NCBI RefSeq assembly: GCF_003046795.1
Contig: NZ_PZKN01000001.1
Span: 62,001-126,000, forward strand
Source: Desulfonatronum sp. SC1
GTDB taxonomy: Bacteria; Desulfobacterota; Desulfovibrionia; Desulfovibrionales; Desulfonatronaceae
DNA: 64,000 nt
Reading direction: 5' to 3'
Shown here: positions 39,783 to 48,513 of the stretch, piece after piece
How positions within the stretch are numbered: the first letter of the stretch is position 1
Layout: each line of letters starts with the position of its first letter
The notes under the pieces: model-generated
Told to the model about the DNA's origin: nothing
The model's database searches: none
What the model saw: only the letters and a program-made list of their open reading frames with translations
Position numbers and translations under genes: made by a program

Positions 39783-40055
39783 GACTTCGCAAAAAAACCA
39801 CTTCCTTCCATCTGGGTTGATCAATACCGTTTCAAGCAATTATCGGCTATAGATTTTTACAAATTATTTCAAAATGATAAACTGCCAATCATAGCATTCA
39901 TCTGGTGCTGAGGTCAGCTTTATGCCTTGGGTTGAAGTCAGCATTATGCGGCAACCATGGGTTCATCCTCAGGGACGTTGCATAAAGCCGACTTCGACGC
40001 AATTAAAGTGAACCCTGTGAAACTCTACGCCCCAAGCAGTGCACCGCCAATCATC
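39783..40055 (+). repeat. Second dispersed repeat family, copy 1 (hairpin GAAGTCAGCATTATG)
   Basis: Homologous along ~200 bp to 62204-62400. A hairpin joins GAAGTCAGCATTATGCG (39934-39950) with CATAAAGCCGACTTC (39981-39995). It ends near CACCGCCAATCATC. A half copy is at 52063-52112. The following 40056-40456, up to the IclR gene, contains a short gene-tail-like frame ending ADCDRKLEAMELG but nothing identifiable. Confidence 0.82.
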
Positions 40056-40456
40056 TCGACGATTCCAATGTCCTGGCCGACTGCGACCGGAAGCTGGAGG
40101 CCATGGAGCTCGGCTAATGGGTGGCTCCCGACCGCGGCGTGACCGGCGCGGGCCGGGGAAGGAACGCCGAGCCGCTTTCGTATGACATTAACATACATTA
40201 ACATGATTGGCCGTAATTCAAGCGGAAGGGGTTTGCAAGCTTGTTCCGCAAAAGCGTGGTACAGGCCAAAGGGGCCTTGCCGCCCGACGTGCGGTAAGCC
40301 GCGGGCAGGGTGGCGACGCCGTGCCGTGATGACTGGCCGGACTTGCCTCGCGGTCATGGCGAAGAGAAGTGAGTGCGTTGCGAGATTTGACAGCCTTGGT
40401 CGCAGATGCTAACCAATACACATTCACATATCTAACTACATATATGAGTACAAGAC

Positions 40457-41212
40457 ATGAGTGAAACAACCCTTCTCAGAGCACTCAAAGTGGTCGACGA
40501 AATATCCAGGCATCCGGAAGGTCTTGGTTTCTCGGCTATCCGCATCTTCCTGGGCAACCCCAGTCCGACCACGGTGAACAAGATCCTGAAGGAGCTTCTG
40601 GGCATGGATGTCCTGCAAAAGACATCTGGAAAAACGTACGTCCTGGGCACCAGGGCCTATTTCTGGGGCAAGGCCGCGGCCAGAAGCAACGACCCCATGC
40701 GGGTCGTCAGGGCGCATATGCGCGGGCTACATGAAGAATTCCAGGCGTCCGTGAATCTGTTCACCTGCTCCCAAGGCAGTTTGTTCTGTCTGGAAAGCTT
40801 CGTGGCCCCGCACTCGCCGTCCATGTGGTCCGCGGGGCAGAGTCTGGCCTTGAGCCTGCCCGTGGTGGGCTCGGTGTTTTTCCATGACCCCGTGCAACTC
40901 CGGGACGAAGGATTTTTGCAGCAAGAGCTTGCGGCGCATCGTGAAGAAATTTCCCTGGACGACGTGAAGAACATGATCCGGGAAGCTCTTCAAACGCGGA
41001 TCCAGGATGACGGCGGCCTGTTCTATCCGGGGATGCGGCGGTTCGCCGTTCCCATCAGGGAACAGGAGCGAACCGTGCTGGTTCTGGGACTTGGGGTGCT
41101 TGAGGCGCGTCTCAACAGGAGCGAAATCCGCGACAGGATCGTCTCCGGAATGGTAGAAGCAAGGGAAAGCATCGAACAGAGATTCAACCACCAGTATCCG
41201 GAAAAGGACTGA
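40457..41212 (+). CDS. IclR family transcriptional regulator
   Basis: 251 aa. N-terminal winged HTH (about 1-65; TTLLRALKVVDEISRHPEGL, PSPTTVNKILKELLGMDVLQ) and C-terminal effector domain ending in MVEARESIEQRF. It starts 2 bp before the sulfatase gene begins on the same strand (stop 41212, next start 41215), so it is in the operon it probably controls. Likely ligand: choline or choline sulfate (inference). Confidence 0.87.
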   Translation: MSETTLLRALKVVDEISRHPEGLGFSAIRIFLGNPSPTTVNKILKELLGMDVLQKTSGKTYVLGTRAYFWGKAAARSNDPMRVVRAHMRGLHEEFQASVNLFTCSQGSLFCLESFVAPHSPSMWSAGQSLALSLPVVGSVFFHDPVQLRDEGFLQQELAAHREEISLDDVKNMIREALQTRIQDDGGLFYPGMRRFAVPIREQERTVLVLGLGVLEARLNRSEIRDRIVSGMVEARESIEQRFNHQYPEKD

Positions 41213-41214
41213 TA

Positions 41215-42783
41215 ATGGCTGCAAGCAAACCGAACATCCTGATCATCCAAGTGGACCAGTTGGCCGCGCTGGCCCTGCCCTGCTATGGACATCCGGTCAC
41301 CAAGACGCCGCACATGGATGCATTGGCCGATGACGGCGTGATCTTCGACAATGCCTACTGCAACAACCCGCTCTGCGCCCCTTCGCGGTTCTCCATGCTG
41401 TCCGGGCAACATACGTCCAAAATCGGGGCCTATGACAACGGGGCGGAATTTCCGGCGGACATCCCGACATTTGCCCACTACCTCAGGGCAAACGGATACA
41501 GGACCACCTTGTGCGGCAAGATGCATTTCGTGGGCGCGGACCAGTTGCACGGGTTTGAGGAACGTCTGACCACGGACGTCTACCCGGCCGACCACGGCTG
41601 GGCCCCGGACTGGGAAAGGCCGGACCATCGCTTTGACTGGTGGTATCACAACATGGACAGCGTCTACCAGGCCGGGCCCTGTGAACGGACCAATCAGATC
41701 GATTTCGACGACGAGGTCGGTTTTCTGGCTGAACGACACATTTATGATCTGGCCAGAGCCAGGACCAGAGCCAGGAAAAGCCCCGAGGACGGGAACGGGG
41801 ACGACCGCCCATTCTGCCTGACGGTGTCCTTTACCCACCCCCACGATCCGTATGCCTGCCCGAAAGAGCACTGGGATCGCTATGACCACGAAAAGATCGA
41901 TCCGCCCCGGGTCGGGCATATCGCGTATGACCGGTGCGACCCGCACAGCCGGAGGCTGCGCCAGGCCTGCAAAATGGGCCGGGGGGAGATAGACGGGGAG
42001 TATGTCCGCAATGCCAGACACGCCTACTATGGCCAGATCAGCTACGTCGACGACAAGATCGGACGCATCCTGAAGGCCCTGGAGCATGCGGGGCTGCGGG
42101 AAAACACCGTGATCATTCTTACGGCGGATCACGGCGACATGCTGGGTGAACGCGGGCTCTGGTACAAGATGTCCTTTCATGAATGGTCGGTCAGGGTGCC
42201 CCTCATCGTGTCCGGCCCTGATTTTTTTCAACCGCGCAGGATCGCCGCCCCCGTTTCCCTGGTCGATCTTCTGCCGACCCTGCTGGAATTGTCCGCCGAT
42301 CCTCATGCGCAAAATCCGGCGGACGAACTGGACGGCAAAAGCCTGGCGCCCTTGCTCCGGGGAGAAGCGGACGATTTCGAGAGGCCGGTCATTTCGGAGT
42401 ACCTGGGCGAAGGCGCCGTCGCGCCCATGATCATGGTCAGGAAGGGCGGATACAAATATATCCACTGCCCCGCTGATCCTCCGCTGCTCTTTGATCTTGA
42501 GACGGACCCCGACGAACTTGAGAATCTTGCCCCCAACAGCGCATACCGCGACGCGTGCCTGGAGTTCGAAACCATCGTCGCCCAACACCAGGACCTGAAT
42601 GCTCTGCACGACCAAATTCTGAAAAGCCAGAAAAGAAGAAGGCTCGTCTTCAAGGCGCACATGACCGGGAAACATACATCGTGGGATTTTCAGCCCATCC
42701 AGGACGCATCTCAGAAATACATGCGCAATCACCTTGATCTCAACGATGTGGAACATTGCGCCAGGATCGCTTCACGGACATGA
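41215..42783 (+). CDS. betC: Choline-sulfatase-type sulfatase
   Basis: 522 aa type I sulfatase. The formylglycine motif is CAPSRFSMLSG (Cys about residue 60), with metal-binding IIQVDQLAAL and LTADHGDMLGERGLWYKM. The C-terminus (WDFQPIQDASQKYMRNHLD) is the choline-sulfatase signature extension. Hydrolyses choline-O-sulfate to choline and sulfate, probably in the cytoplasm since there is no signal peptide. The Cys-type motif needs the maturase encoded downstream. An Arg/Ala/Lys-rich insertion (ARARTRARK) is unusual. Confidence 0.88.
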   Translation: MAASKPNILIIQVDQLAALALPCYGHPVTKTPHMDALADDGVIFDNAYCNNPLCAPSRFSMLSGQHTSKIGAYDNGAEFPADIPTFAHYLRANGYRTTLCGKMHFVGADQLHGFEERLTTDVYPADHGWAPDWERPDHRFDWWYHNMDSVYQAGPCERTNQIDFDDEVGFLAERHIYDLARARTRARKSPEDGNGDDRPFCLTVSFTHPHDPYACPKEHWDRYDHEKIDPPRVGHIAYDRCDPHSRRLRQACKMGRGEIDGEYVRNARHAYYGQISYVDDKIGRILKALEHAGLRENTVIILTADHGDMLGERGLWYKMSFHEWSVRVPLIVSGPDFFQPRRIAAPVSLVDLLPTLLELSADPHAQNPADELDGKSLAPLLRGEADDFERPVISEYLGEGAVAPMIMVRKGGYKYIHCPADPPLLFDLETDPDELENLAPNSAYRDACLEFETIVAQHQDLNALHDQILKSQKRRRLVFKAHMTGKHTSWDFQPIQDASQKYMRNHLDLNDVEHCARIASRT

Positions 42784-42820
42784 ACAGCCCGCGCGCAAAC
42801 CCGGTTCCCGAAAATTGATG

Positions 42821-43112
42821 GGGAGCATTACGCGTTTATGACAAAATTCTGCGTTCGCTGAGGTAGGTCGCCCTTACAGGGCTCGTCTGCTTTCCCATCG
42901 TTGTCCCAGGGCGTTGCCCTGGGCTATAACATGTCGCCCCTTTGGGGCTGAAATCAAGCCCTGAAGGGGCGAAACAAGTACAGCCCAGGGCAACGCCCTG
43001 GGATATCAATGAGATAGTTTATCCAGCCCTGAAGGGGCGGCCTAAAAGAGTGAGGCTCATCAAAAAATGTGTAATGCTCCCATCCCGATTTACAGAAACG
43101 CGTAATGCTCCC
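42821..43112. repeat. 292-bp element with 17-bp inverted ends between betC and its maturase
   Basis: Ends GGGAGCATTACGCGTTT (42821-42837) and AAACGCGTAATGCTCCC (43096-43112) are a perfect 17-bp inverted repeat. Inside are the palindromic blocks CCAGGGCGTTGCCCTGG (near 42906) and GCCCAGGGCAACGCCCTGGG (near 42980), plus AGCCCTGAAGGGGCG twice. It occupies nearly the whole 335-bp gap. Confidence 0.8.
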
Positions 43113-43118
43113 AAACTG

Positions 43119-44279
43119 ATGCGCGCTTTTTCCTTGCTGGTGAAGCCGGCTTCCGCTGACTGCAATCTCGTGTGCGCGTATTGCTTTTATCTGGATAAAA
43201 AAAAGCTCTCCCCGGAAGACCAAAGACCCCGGATGTCCGACGCAACGCTTCAGCGCATGTTGGAACGGTATTTTGCAACCAGGCAGCAGGTCTACTCCCT
43301 GACCTGGCAGGGAGGAGAGCCGGCCCTGATGGGCGAGGAGTTTTTTCAGCGGGTCACGGATCTGCAGAAAAAAACAGCCCGAAAAGGTTCCCGAATCGTC
43401 AACTGCATCCAGACCAACGCCACCCTGATCACCCCGGAAATGGCCGCTCACATGGGGAAGTACAGATTTCTCGCCGGATGCAGCATGGACGGCCCCGCCG
43501 CCCTGCATGACGCCTTCCGCAAAACGCCGCGAGGCGGGCCCACCCATGACAAGGTCGTCGAAGGGGTCGGGATGTTCAGGAAGCACGGCGTGCCGGTAAA
43601 CGCGGTCTGCCTGGTTTCCTCGGCCAATGCGCACCGTCCGGAGGCGGTGTACGACCATCTGACGAGCCAGGGGTTCAGGCATATCCAGTTTATCCCCTGT
43701 TTGCGGCAAGATTCCTGGAACAACGGCCCCGACCCCGGCCTTGGCTCCGGCCCTGGCCCCGGCCCTGGCCTTGGCCTGACCGGACCCGAATGGGGAGAAT
43801 TTTTGCTCCGGATTTTTGAACAATGGTTCGCGGGCGACATGGGCACGGTCAGCGTCCGCAACTTCGAATCAATCCTGGCGCGACTGGTCATGGGCAAGGC
43901 GGCGGAATGCCGCATGGCGGACCGTTGTGATCAGTATCTGGTCGTCGAATATAATGGCGACGTCTATCCCTGTGATTTTTTTGTCCAACCCGGGCACAAA
44001 CTGGGCAACGTCCACGACGACTCCTTTGACGAAGTGCTTGATTCAACAGGGTATCTGCAGTTTTCCGATCAGAAGTCGGCCTGGGCTCCAAAATGCGCCC
44101 GCTGCCCCTATCTTCAACTTTGCAAAGGCGATTGCCCCGCGTTCCGCCTGACAAAAAACAACCACGCAAGCGTCCTGTGCGAGGGATGGAAGTATTTTTA
44201 CGACAAAACAGTCCCTCGCTTTATGAGCATCGCCCGCGACATTTCCGGGCGACCGGCCCCGGCCGGCTCTCTTTTTTGA
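43119..44279 (+). CDS. Anaerobic sulfatase-maturating enzyme (radical SAM)
   Basis: 386 aa. Oxidises the sulfatase active-site Cys to formylglycine without oxygen. The radical-SAM motif is CNLVCAYCFY near residue 17 (CxxxCxxC), and the SPASM-type auxiliary clusters use the C-terminal Cys-rich region (VYPCDFFV, CARCPYLQLCKGDCPA, CEGWKYFY). A Gly/Pro/Leu repeat (GPDPGLGSGPGPGPGLGL, about 206-223) is inserted in the middle. The start is uncertain: the inverted-repeat element ends 6 bp upstream and no ribosome binding site is seen; 43074 is the alternative. Confidence 0.88.
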   Translation: MRAFSLLVKPASADCNLVCAYCFYLDKKKLSPEDQRPRMSDATLQRMLERYFATRQQVYSLTWQGGEPALMGEEFFQRVTDLQKKTARKGSRIVNCIQTNATLITPEMAAHMGKYRFLAGCSMDGPAALHDAFRKTPRGGPTHDKVVEGVGMFRKHGVPVNAVCLVSSANAHRPEAVYDHLTSQGFRHIQFIPCLRQDSWNNGPDPGLGSGPGPGPGLGLTGPEWGEFLLRIFEQWFAGDMGTVSVRNFESILARLVMGKAAECRMADRCDQYLVVEYNGDVYPCDFFVQPGHKLGNVHDDSFDEVLDSTGYLQFSDQKSAWAPKCARCPYLQLCKGDCPAFRLTKNNHASVLCEGWKYFYDKTVPRFMSIARDISGRPAPAGSLF

Positions 44280-44299
44280 ATCGCAACCAAGGAGGAAGC

Positions 44300-45226
44300 A
44301 TGAAGAAATCACTCACCATCCCGTGCCTGGCCATCATTCTCTTTTTGAGCTGGGGATCCGTCTCCCTGGCCCAAGACCCCATTCGGTTCGGCGTGCCGCC
44401 CTGGCCCGGCGTGGAGGTCAAAACCGAAATCGCGGCGCAACTTCTGGAAGCATTGGGATATGCGACGGAACAGATCCAGGTCGGTCCTCCCGTGGTGTAC
44501 AAGGGCATGGAAAACGGCGACGTGGATGCGTTCCTGGGAGCCTGGACCCCGCAGCAAAATCCACTGCTGACTCCCTTACTTGAAAAAGGAGCGGTGGAAA
44601 TCGTCCAGACCAATCTGGACGACGCCCTGATCAGTTTATGCGTGCCCGACTACGTGGCGGAAGAAGGAGTCCAAAGCTTCGCCGACCTTGCCGCCCATGG
44701 CGACAAATTCAGCCGCCACATCTACAATATCGAAGTCGGCTCGCCCATGCACACGGCCATGGAGGAAATCATCGCCAATAACGTGGCGGGGCTCGGCGAC
44801 TGGGATCAGACGGGGACCACGACTCCCATCATGCTGGCGGAGGTCATGAGGCTGATCGACAACGGCCAATGGGTCGCGTTCGCCTGCTGGAAGCCGCACT
44901 GGATGAATATCAGAATAGACATGGAGTACCTGGAGCCTGTCCAAGGCACGGAAAGCTTCGCGAGCGCGTCGCTGATCCACACGGTCGTCCGCGACGGGTT
45001 TAAAGCGCAATACCCCGACGCCTATCAGTTTCTTCAGCAAATGACGGTCACATCCGAGACGCAAAGCCTCTGGATCAACGCATACGGACAGGAAGGTCTG
45101 CCCGCCGCCGAAGTGGCCGGAACCTGGATAAAGAACAATATGGACATTGTTTCGGGCTGGTTCGCGGGCGTCTCAACCCCGGACGGCACTCCAGCCATGG
45201 AGTTGATTCAAAACACGTTCAACTAG
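44300..45226 (+). CDS. Glycine betaine/choline-type ABC transporter substrate-binding protein
   Basis: 308 aa with a signal peptide (about 1-24, ending SLAQ). OpuAC/ChoX-like: VPPWPGVEVK near the N-terminus, GDVDAFLGAWTP, and ACWKPHWMN supply the aromatic box that binds quaternary ammonium. AGGAGG precedes ATG 44300. No permease or ATPase gene is adjacent, so it must use a transporter encoded elsewhere. Context suggests choline or choline-O-sulfate as ligand. Confidence 0.88.
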   Translation: MKKSLTIPCLAIILFLSWGSVSLAQDPIRFGVPPWPGVEVKTEIAAQLLEALGYATEQIQVGPPVVYKGMENGDVDAFLGAWTPQQNPLLTPLLEKGAVEIVQTNLDDALISLCVPDYVAEEGVQSFADLAAHGDKFSRHIYNIEVGSPMHTAMEEIIANNVAGLGDWDQTGTTTPIMLAEVMRLIDNGQWVAFACWKPHWMNIRIDMEYLEPVQGTESFASASLIHTVVRDGFKAQYPDAYQFLQQMTVTSETQSLWINAYGQEGLPAAEVAGTWIKNNMDIVSGWFAGVSTPDGTPAMELIQNTFN

Positions 45227-45249
45227 CCGAGTACTGCAACGATCCTAAT

Positions 45250-45375
45250 CCGGCGGTCCGCTGAAAAACTTCAAGTACGAGGAGCAAAAGAGACCGAGGT
45301 CCGGCTATGCAAACGCGAGAGTTCGAAGCCTTTGCGACGGCGCGGCGGTTCGGCATTTTTCAACGGACCGCCGGT
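45250..45375 (-). repeat. Dispersed inverted-repeat element, diverged copy D
   Basis: Ends CGGCGGTCCGCTGAAAAA and TTTTTCAACGGACCGCCGG are inverted. The middle (AGGAGCAAAAGAGACCG, GCAAACGCGAGAGTTCGAAG) keeps the overall plan of copies A-C with many compensating changes. Lies after the binding-protein gene and may act as its terminator. Confidence 0.7.
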
Positions 45376-45385
45376 CGCGGGGTGA

Positions 45386-46027
45386 TCAATTCTTCCCCGG
45401 CCGGGCCTCGTCTCCCCAGACCTGGTTCAGGCGCGAATAGCGGCCGCATCGGGTCACATAGTACCGATAACGCAACGGATTCTTTTGGTAGTAGTTCTGG
45501 TGATGCTCTTCCGCCGGGTAGAAGGTGGTTCGTTCGAGAATTTCCGTGGCAATCGGTTTATCGAAGCGCCCGGAGCGATCCAGTTCCTCCTTTGATTTCC
45601 GGGCCGCCCGGTATTCGTCCTCGCCGTGGACAAAGACGGCCGCCCGGTAATGGTCGCCCCGGTCGCAGAACTGCCCCCCGCCGTCCAGCGGGTCGACATT
45701 GCGCCAGAAGGCGTAGAGCAGTTCCTCGTAGGAGACCCGCGAGGGGTCGTACTCGACCAGCACGCTCTCGTAGTGGCCGGTGCCCCCGGCGACCACCCGT
45801 TCATAGGATGGATTCTCGACATGGCCTCCGGCGAAGCCGGACGTGGTGGCGACGACGCCGTCGACCGCGTCGAACGCCTCTTCCACGCACCAGAAGCAGC
45901 CCCCCGCGAACAGGGCCGTGGCCCGCTGCTCATCGTCGGCAAAGCCGGTCGCGGGGACAAGCACGCAGGCCAGCAGCAGGACAGGGATCCACGGCAGTTT
46001 CCGAATCAGTATCATTATCGGTTTCAT
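45386..46027 (-). CDS. msrA: Peptide methionine (S)-S-oxide reductase MsrA, exported
   Basis: 213 aa. Reduces the S-epimer of methionine sulfoxide. Active-site GGCFWCVEEAFD, plus TSGFAGGHVENPSYE, TGHYESVLVEYDP and EEHHQNYY. The N-terminal ~30 residues are a hydrophobic signal (LPWIPVLLLACVLVPATGFA), so it works in the periplasm. It starts 3 bp after the end of the Sec-extended msrB gene. Confidence 0.94.
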   Translation of the reverse strand: MKPIMILIRKLPWIPVLLLACVLVPATGFADDEQRATALFAGGCFWCVEEAFDAVDGVVATTSGFAGGHVENPSYERVVAGGTGHYESVLVEYDPSRVSYEELLYAFWRNVDPLDGGGQFCDRGDHYRAAVFVHGEDEYRAARKSKEELDRSGRFDKPIATEILERTTFYPAEEHHQNYYQKNPLRYRYYVTRCGRYSRLNQVWGDEARPGKN

Positions 46028-46030
46028 TTT

Positions 46031-46585
46031 TCAGCCTCGCAGTTGCGGCAGCGGCTCGTCGACCGGCACGAAGCGCAGGGCGAGCCCGTTGTTTCACCAG
46101 CGTTGGCCCGTGGGCTTGGGGCCGTCATCGAACACATGGCCCTGGTGTCCGCGGCAGCGGATGCAGTGGTATTCCGTGCGCACCCTCCAGAGCTTGCGAT
46201 CCGCTTTCGTGCCCATATGGCCTTCGAAGGGTTGGTAGAAGCTCGGCCAGCCGGTGCGACTGTCGTACTTGGCGTCAGAACTGAACAGCGGCAGGTGACA
46301 GGCCGCGCAGACGTAGGTGCCGTCCTCGTAGAGCTTGTCCAGCGGGCTCGAGAAGGGGGGCTCCGTCCCGTCGCGGAACAGGATGTCCCATGCGGCGTCA
46401 AAGACGTGGTCACGCCAGTACGCCGGGTCGTGCGTGAGGGGGCCGAGGTCCCAGGAACGATCCGTCACGGGATGAAACTCGCGCACCCCGACATTGACGT
46501 TGACATTGCCCATGGCCGCTCCCGCGGGCAGCATCAGGCTTACGCCCGCTCCGAGAGTGAGCAGCAGAAAGTCACGACGATGCAT
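46031..46585 (-). CDS. msrB: Peptide methionine (R)-S-oxide reductase MsrB, probable selenoprotein
   Basis: 184 aa when the in-frame TGA at 46094-46096 is read as selenocysteine (Sec164). Reading stops there in standard annotation, giving 163 aa ending TGQRW. After the TGA the frame continues NNGLALRFVPVDEPLPQLRG to a TGA at 46031, exactly the expected MsrB C-terminus, and the TGA replaces the resolving/catalytic Cys position of RWC-NNG. Zinc Cys pairs are C93/C96 and C141/C144. Twin-arginine signal RRDFLLL at the N-terminus; GGGAGG before ATG 46585. Forms an operon with msrA. Alternative: a premature stop in a decaying gene, less likely because the frame beyond is conserved. Confidence 0.82.
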
Positions 46586-46603
46586 TTTGGCCTCCCGTGT
46601 TAC

Positions 46604-46651
46604 GGGGTCAGGTCTTGCTTTTTTACTTGTCTCGTTCTTTTTTTGATGATC
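46604..46651 (+). repeat. GGGGTCAGGTCTTG-type repeat end
   Basis: GGGGTCAGGTCTTGCTTTTT followed by TTTGATGATCCTG. Related ends begin the 166-bp repeats at 25.3/27.2 kb, and GGTCTTGCTTTTTGATGATC recurs at 61713-61732. The rest of the 248-bp gap before the rubredoxin-like gene shows no gene. Confidence 0.6.
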
Positions 46652-46833
46652 CTGCTGACAATGGCATAATGAAGCCCGAGATGCGCGGCAATAGACTGCT
46701 GGGGGGAGCCGTGCCCAATGTGTGCTGTTGCAGTGGCCTTGTTCCGGTGCGGGCCTCAAGCGGAACGTACGTCTTTCGAGCCATGCCGGACGTCCGGCAT
46801 GGCTCGCCCTCACCGATCGTTCCTGGTCCGCGC

Positions 46834-47031
46834 TTATTTTTCCGTCTTTCCCGCGGTGCGTTCTTTTTCAAACATGGCCGGGTTGATGCTTCTGGATTCC
46901 GGCCCTCCGCATTCCGGCGTGTAGCAGGTCACGTCCACGAATAGGCACTTTTGGGCGCAGGCCGGACAGATTTCCGGCGGCGTTCGCGCCTCCACGGTGT
47001 TTCCGCAGTTGTCGCATTTGAAGTAAGCCAT
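46834..47031 (-). CDS. Rubredoxin-like zinc/iron ribbon protein
   Basis: 65 aa. [12 protein letters not shown] and ICPACAQKC provide two CxxC-type knuckles, as in the rubredoxin-like domain of rubrerythrins, followed by the conserved CYTPECGG. Small metal-binding redox proteins of this type are common in strict anaerobes. Partner unknown. Confidence 0.8.
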   Translation of the reverse strand: MAYFKCDNCGNTVEARTPPEICPACAQKCLFVDVTCYTPECGGPESRSINPAMFEKERTAGKTEK

Positions 47032-47149
47032 CTTTCGCTCCTTGAGTGAGTCGTGTTTTCGCGCCGAAGTCCACGCGCTGCCATGTCACGCCTCTTCGAC
47101 AATCCTCGCTTTCCGTTGGGCTTTCAAGCCCTTGGTCCGCGAGGGCGGG

Positions 47150-47932
47150 CTATTCAAATATTTCCCTGAAAAACGCCTCCATGGCGATGAAAGCCCGTTG
47201 GGCAACCAGCGGGTGGTATTCGTTCCTGCCGGGAGTGTCCGCGTGCGGGTCCGTGAAGGAGTGCACGGCTCCGCCATAGTGGATGAGTTGCCAATCCACC
47301 CCGGCGTCACGCATTTCCTGGATAAAGGTCTGAACTTGTTCGTCCGGCACAGCCGGATCGTTCGCGCCGTGGAGCACCAGGATTTTGGCCTTGATCCGTT
47401 TCGCGTCGGCCGGGTCCGGCGTGTCCAGGTTGCCGTGAAAGGAGACCACGCCGGGCAGTTCCGTGCCGCCGCGGGCCAGTTCCAGCACGACCCCTCCTCC
47501 GAAGCAGAAACCAATGGCCGCGATCCGGGAAGGATCCAGCGGAACGTCGCCGGCTTGTTCCTTGAACACCTCCAGCGCGGCATTGACCCGTTCGCGCATC
47601 AGCCGCCTGTCCGCCCGAAGCGATCCGGCGGCCGCCGCGGCTTCGGCGCGGTTCGTCGGCCTGACCTCCTTGCCGTACATGTCGATCATGAACACGACGT
47701 ACCCATCACCGGCAACACGAGCCGCCTTTTCCACGGATTGCGCGGTGGGGCCCATCCAATTGGGAACCATCAGAACCCCTGGCTTGTTTTGGGACGAGTA
47801 GCCTTGGTAGACTATCGTTCCCTCGAATTGCGTCTCGCCAATGGCATAGGGCACGGTCTTGGTGATTGGCTCGGCCCATGCCGAAAGCGTCAGAGCCAAA
47901 AGCAGCAACGGCGTGCAAGCGAGCGACTTCAT
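47150..47932 (-). CDS. Dienelactone hydrolase family protein, exported
   Basis: 260 aa alpha/beta hydrolase with a signal peptide (about 1-20, ending SAWA). The nucleophile is Cys in GFCFGGG (about 138), with Asp in GANDPAVP and His in HSFTDP completing the triad. A lipid-facing periplasmic location is likely. AGGAGG precedes ATG 47932. Substrate unknown. Confidence 0.87.
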   Translation of the reverse strand: MKSLACTPLLLLALTLSAWAEPITKTVPYAIGETQFEGTIVYQGYSSQNKPGVLMVPNWMGPTAQSVEKAARVAGDGYVVFMIDMYGKEVRPTNRAEAAAAAGSLRADRRLMRERVNAALEVFKEQAGDVPLDPSRIAAIGFCFGGGVVLELARGGTELPGVVSFHGNLDTPDPADAKRIKAKILVLHGANDPAVPDEQVQTFIQEMRDAGVDWQLIHYGGAVHSFTDPHADTPGRNEYHPLVAQRAFIAMEAFFREIFE

Positions 47933-47999
47933 GGCGATGCCCTCCTTGGAGTTGCGGGTTGAGCGGAGATTTTTTAGGCAAAGGTGGAATATGAAGGGT

Positions 48000-48386
48000 T
48001 CAGGGCTTGTAGTATTGCTTGAACTCCGGACTCGGTTCGCGCTCGGAGTAAATGTAGAGAACGACGCCGTTCGGGTCTTGAACGGCGAACCCGCGATCTC
48101 CCCAGGGATGATCTTCGAGAGGCATGACGGCAACCAAACCGGAGGCCGTGAGCGATTGGAATTCGGCATCAACGTCCGAGACGCTGAAGTTGTACGTCAA
48201 CCCGGCGGGATTGCAGGCTGGTTGATCGGGCTGGGGAGCCATAAACTGAAGGCTTGCGCCCTTATTGAATTCGAGATTGACGTACCAACCGCAATCGAAA
48301 GTGACCTTTGCACCGAAATGCCGGACGTAAAAGTCACGGGACTCCTTGACCTTGGCGGTGATGATGCAGGGCGATAATGAATTCAC
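48000..48386 (-). CDS. VOC family protein (glyoxalase/bleomycin-resistance-like)
   Basis: 128 aa. Vicinal-oxygen-chelate fold: SPCIITAKVKESRDFYVRHF at the start, GLTYNFSVSDVDAEFQSL, and the tail DPNGVVLYIYSEREPSPEF. Start uncertain; GTG 48386 after AAGGAG is used. Fragments of its 3' end recur at 49713-49766 and 52218-52315. Confidence 0.8.
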   Translation of the reverse strand: MNSLSPCIITAKVKESRDFYVRHFGAKVTFDCGWYVNLEFNKGASLQFMAPQPDQPACNPAGLTYNFSVSDVDAEFQSLTASGLVAVMPLEDHPWGDRGFAVQDPNGVVLYIYSEREPSPEFKQYYKP

Positions 48387-48513
48387 CGTAATGGACGCTC
48401 CTTGTTGTGAGATCCAGTCGGACGAAGTCCGGCCCAGGCGGTTGTTCTCGAAGCGCTTGCGCGGCGAGGGCAACCGGATGGACGCGGTCAACCCCGGCAT
48501 GGTTATGTGATTG

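Noticed and set aside
34531-40055. Integron cassette array, suggested by single small genes such as GNAT, SH3 and DUF6868
   Set aside because: No integrase and no convincing attC sites with paired GTTRRRY/RYYYAAC cores; hairpins present do not fit the attC layout. A GTTAGGC before the MATE gene stands alone.
46094-46813. MsrB as a truncated pseudogene or as an upstream-extended protein
   Set aside because: The frame after the TGA keeps the family sequence, and the upstream extension lacks family similarity while a Tat signal and ribosome binding site support the start at 46585.
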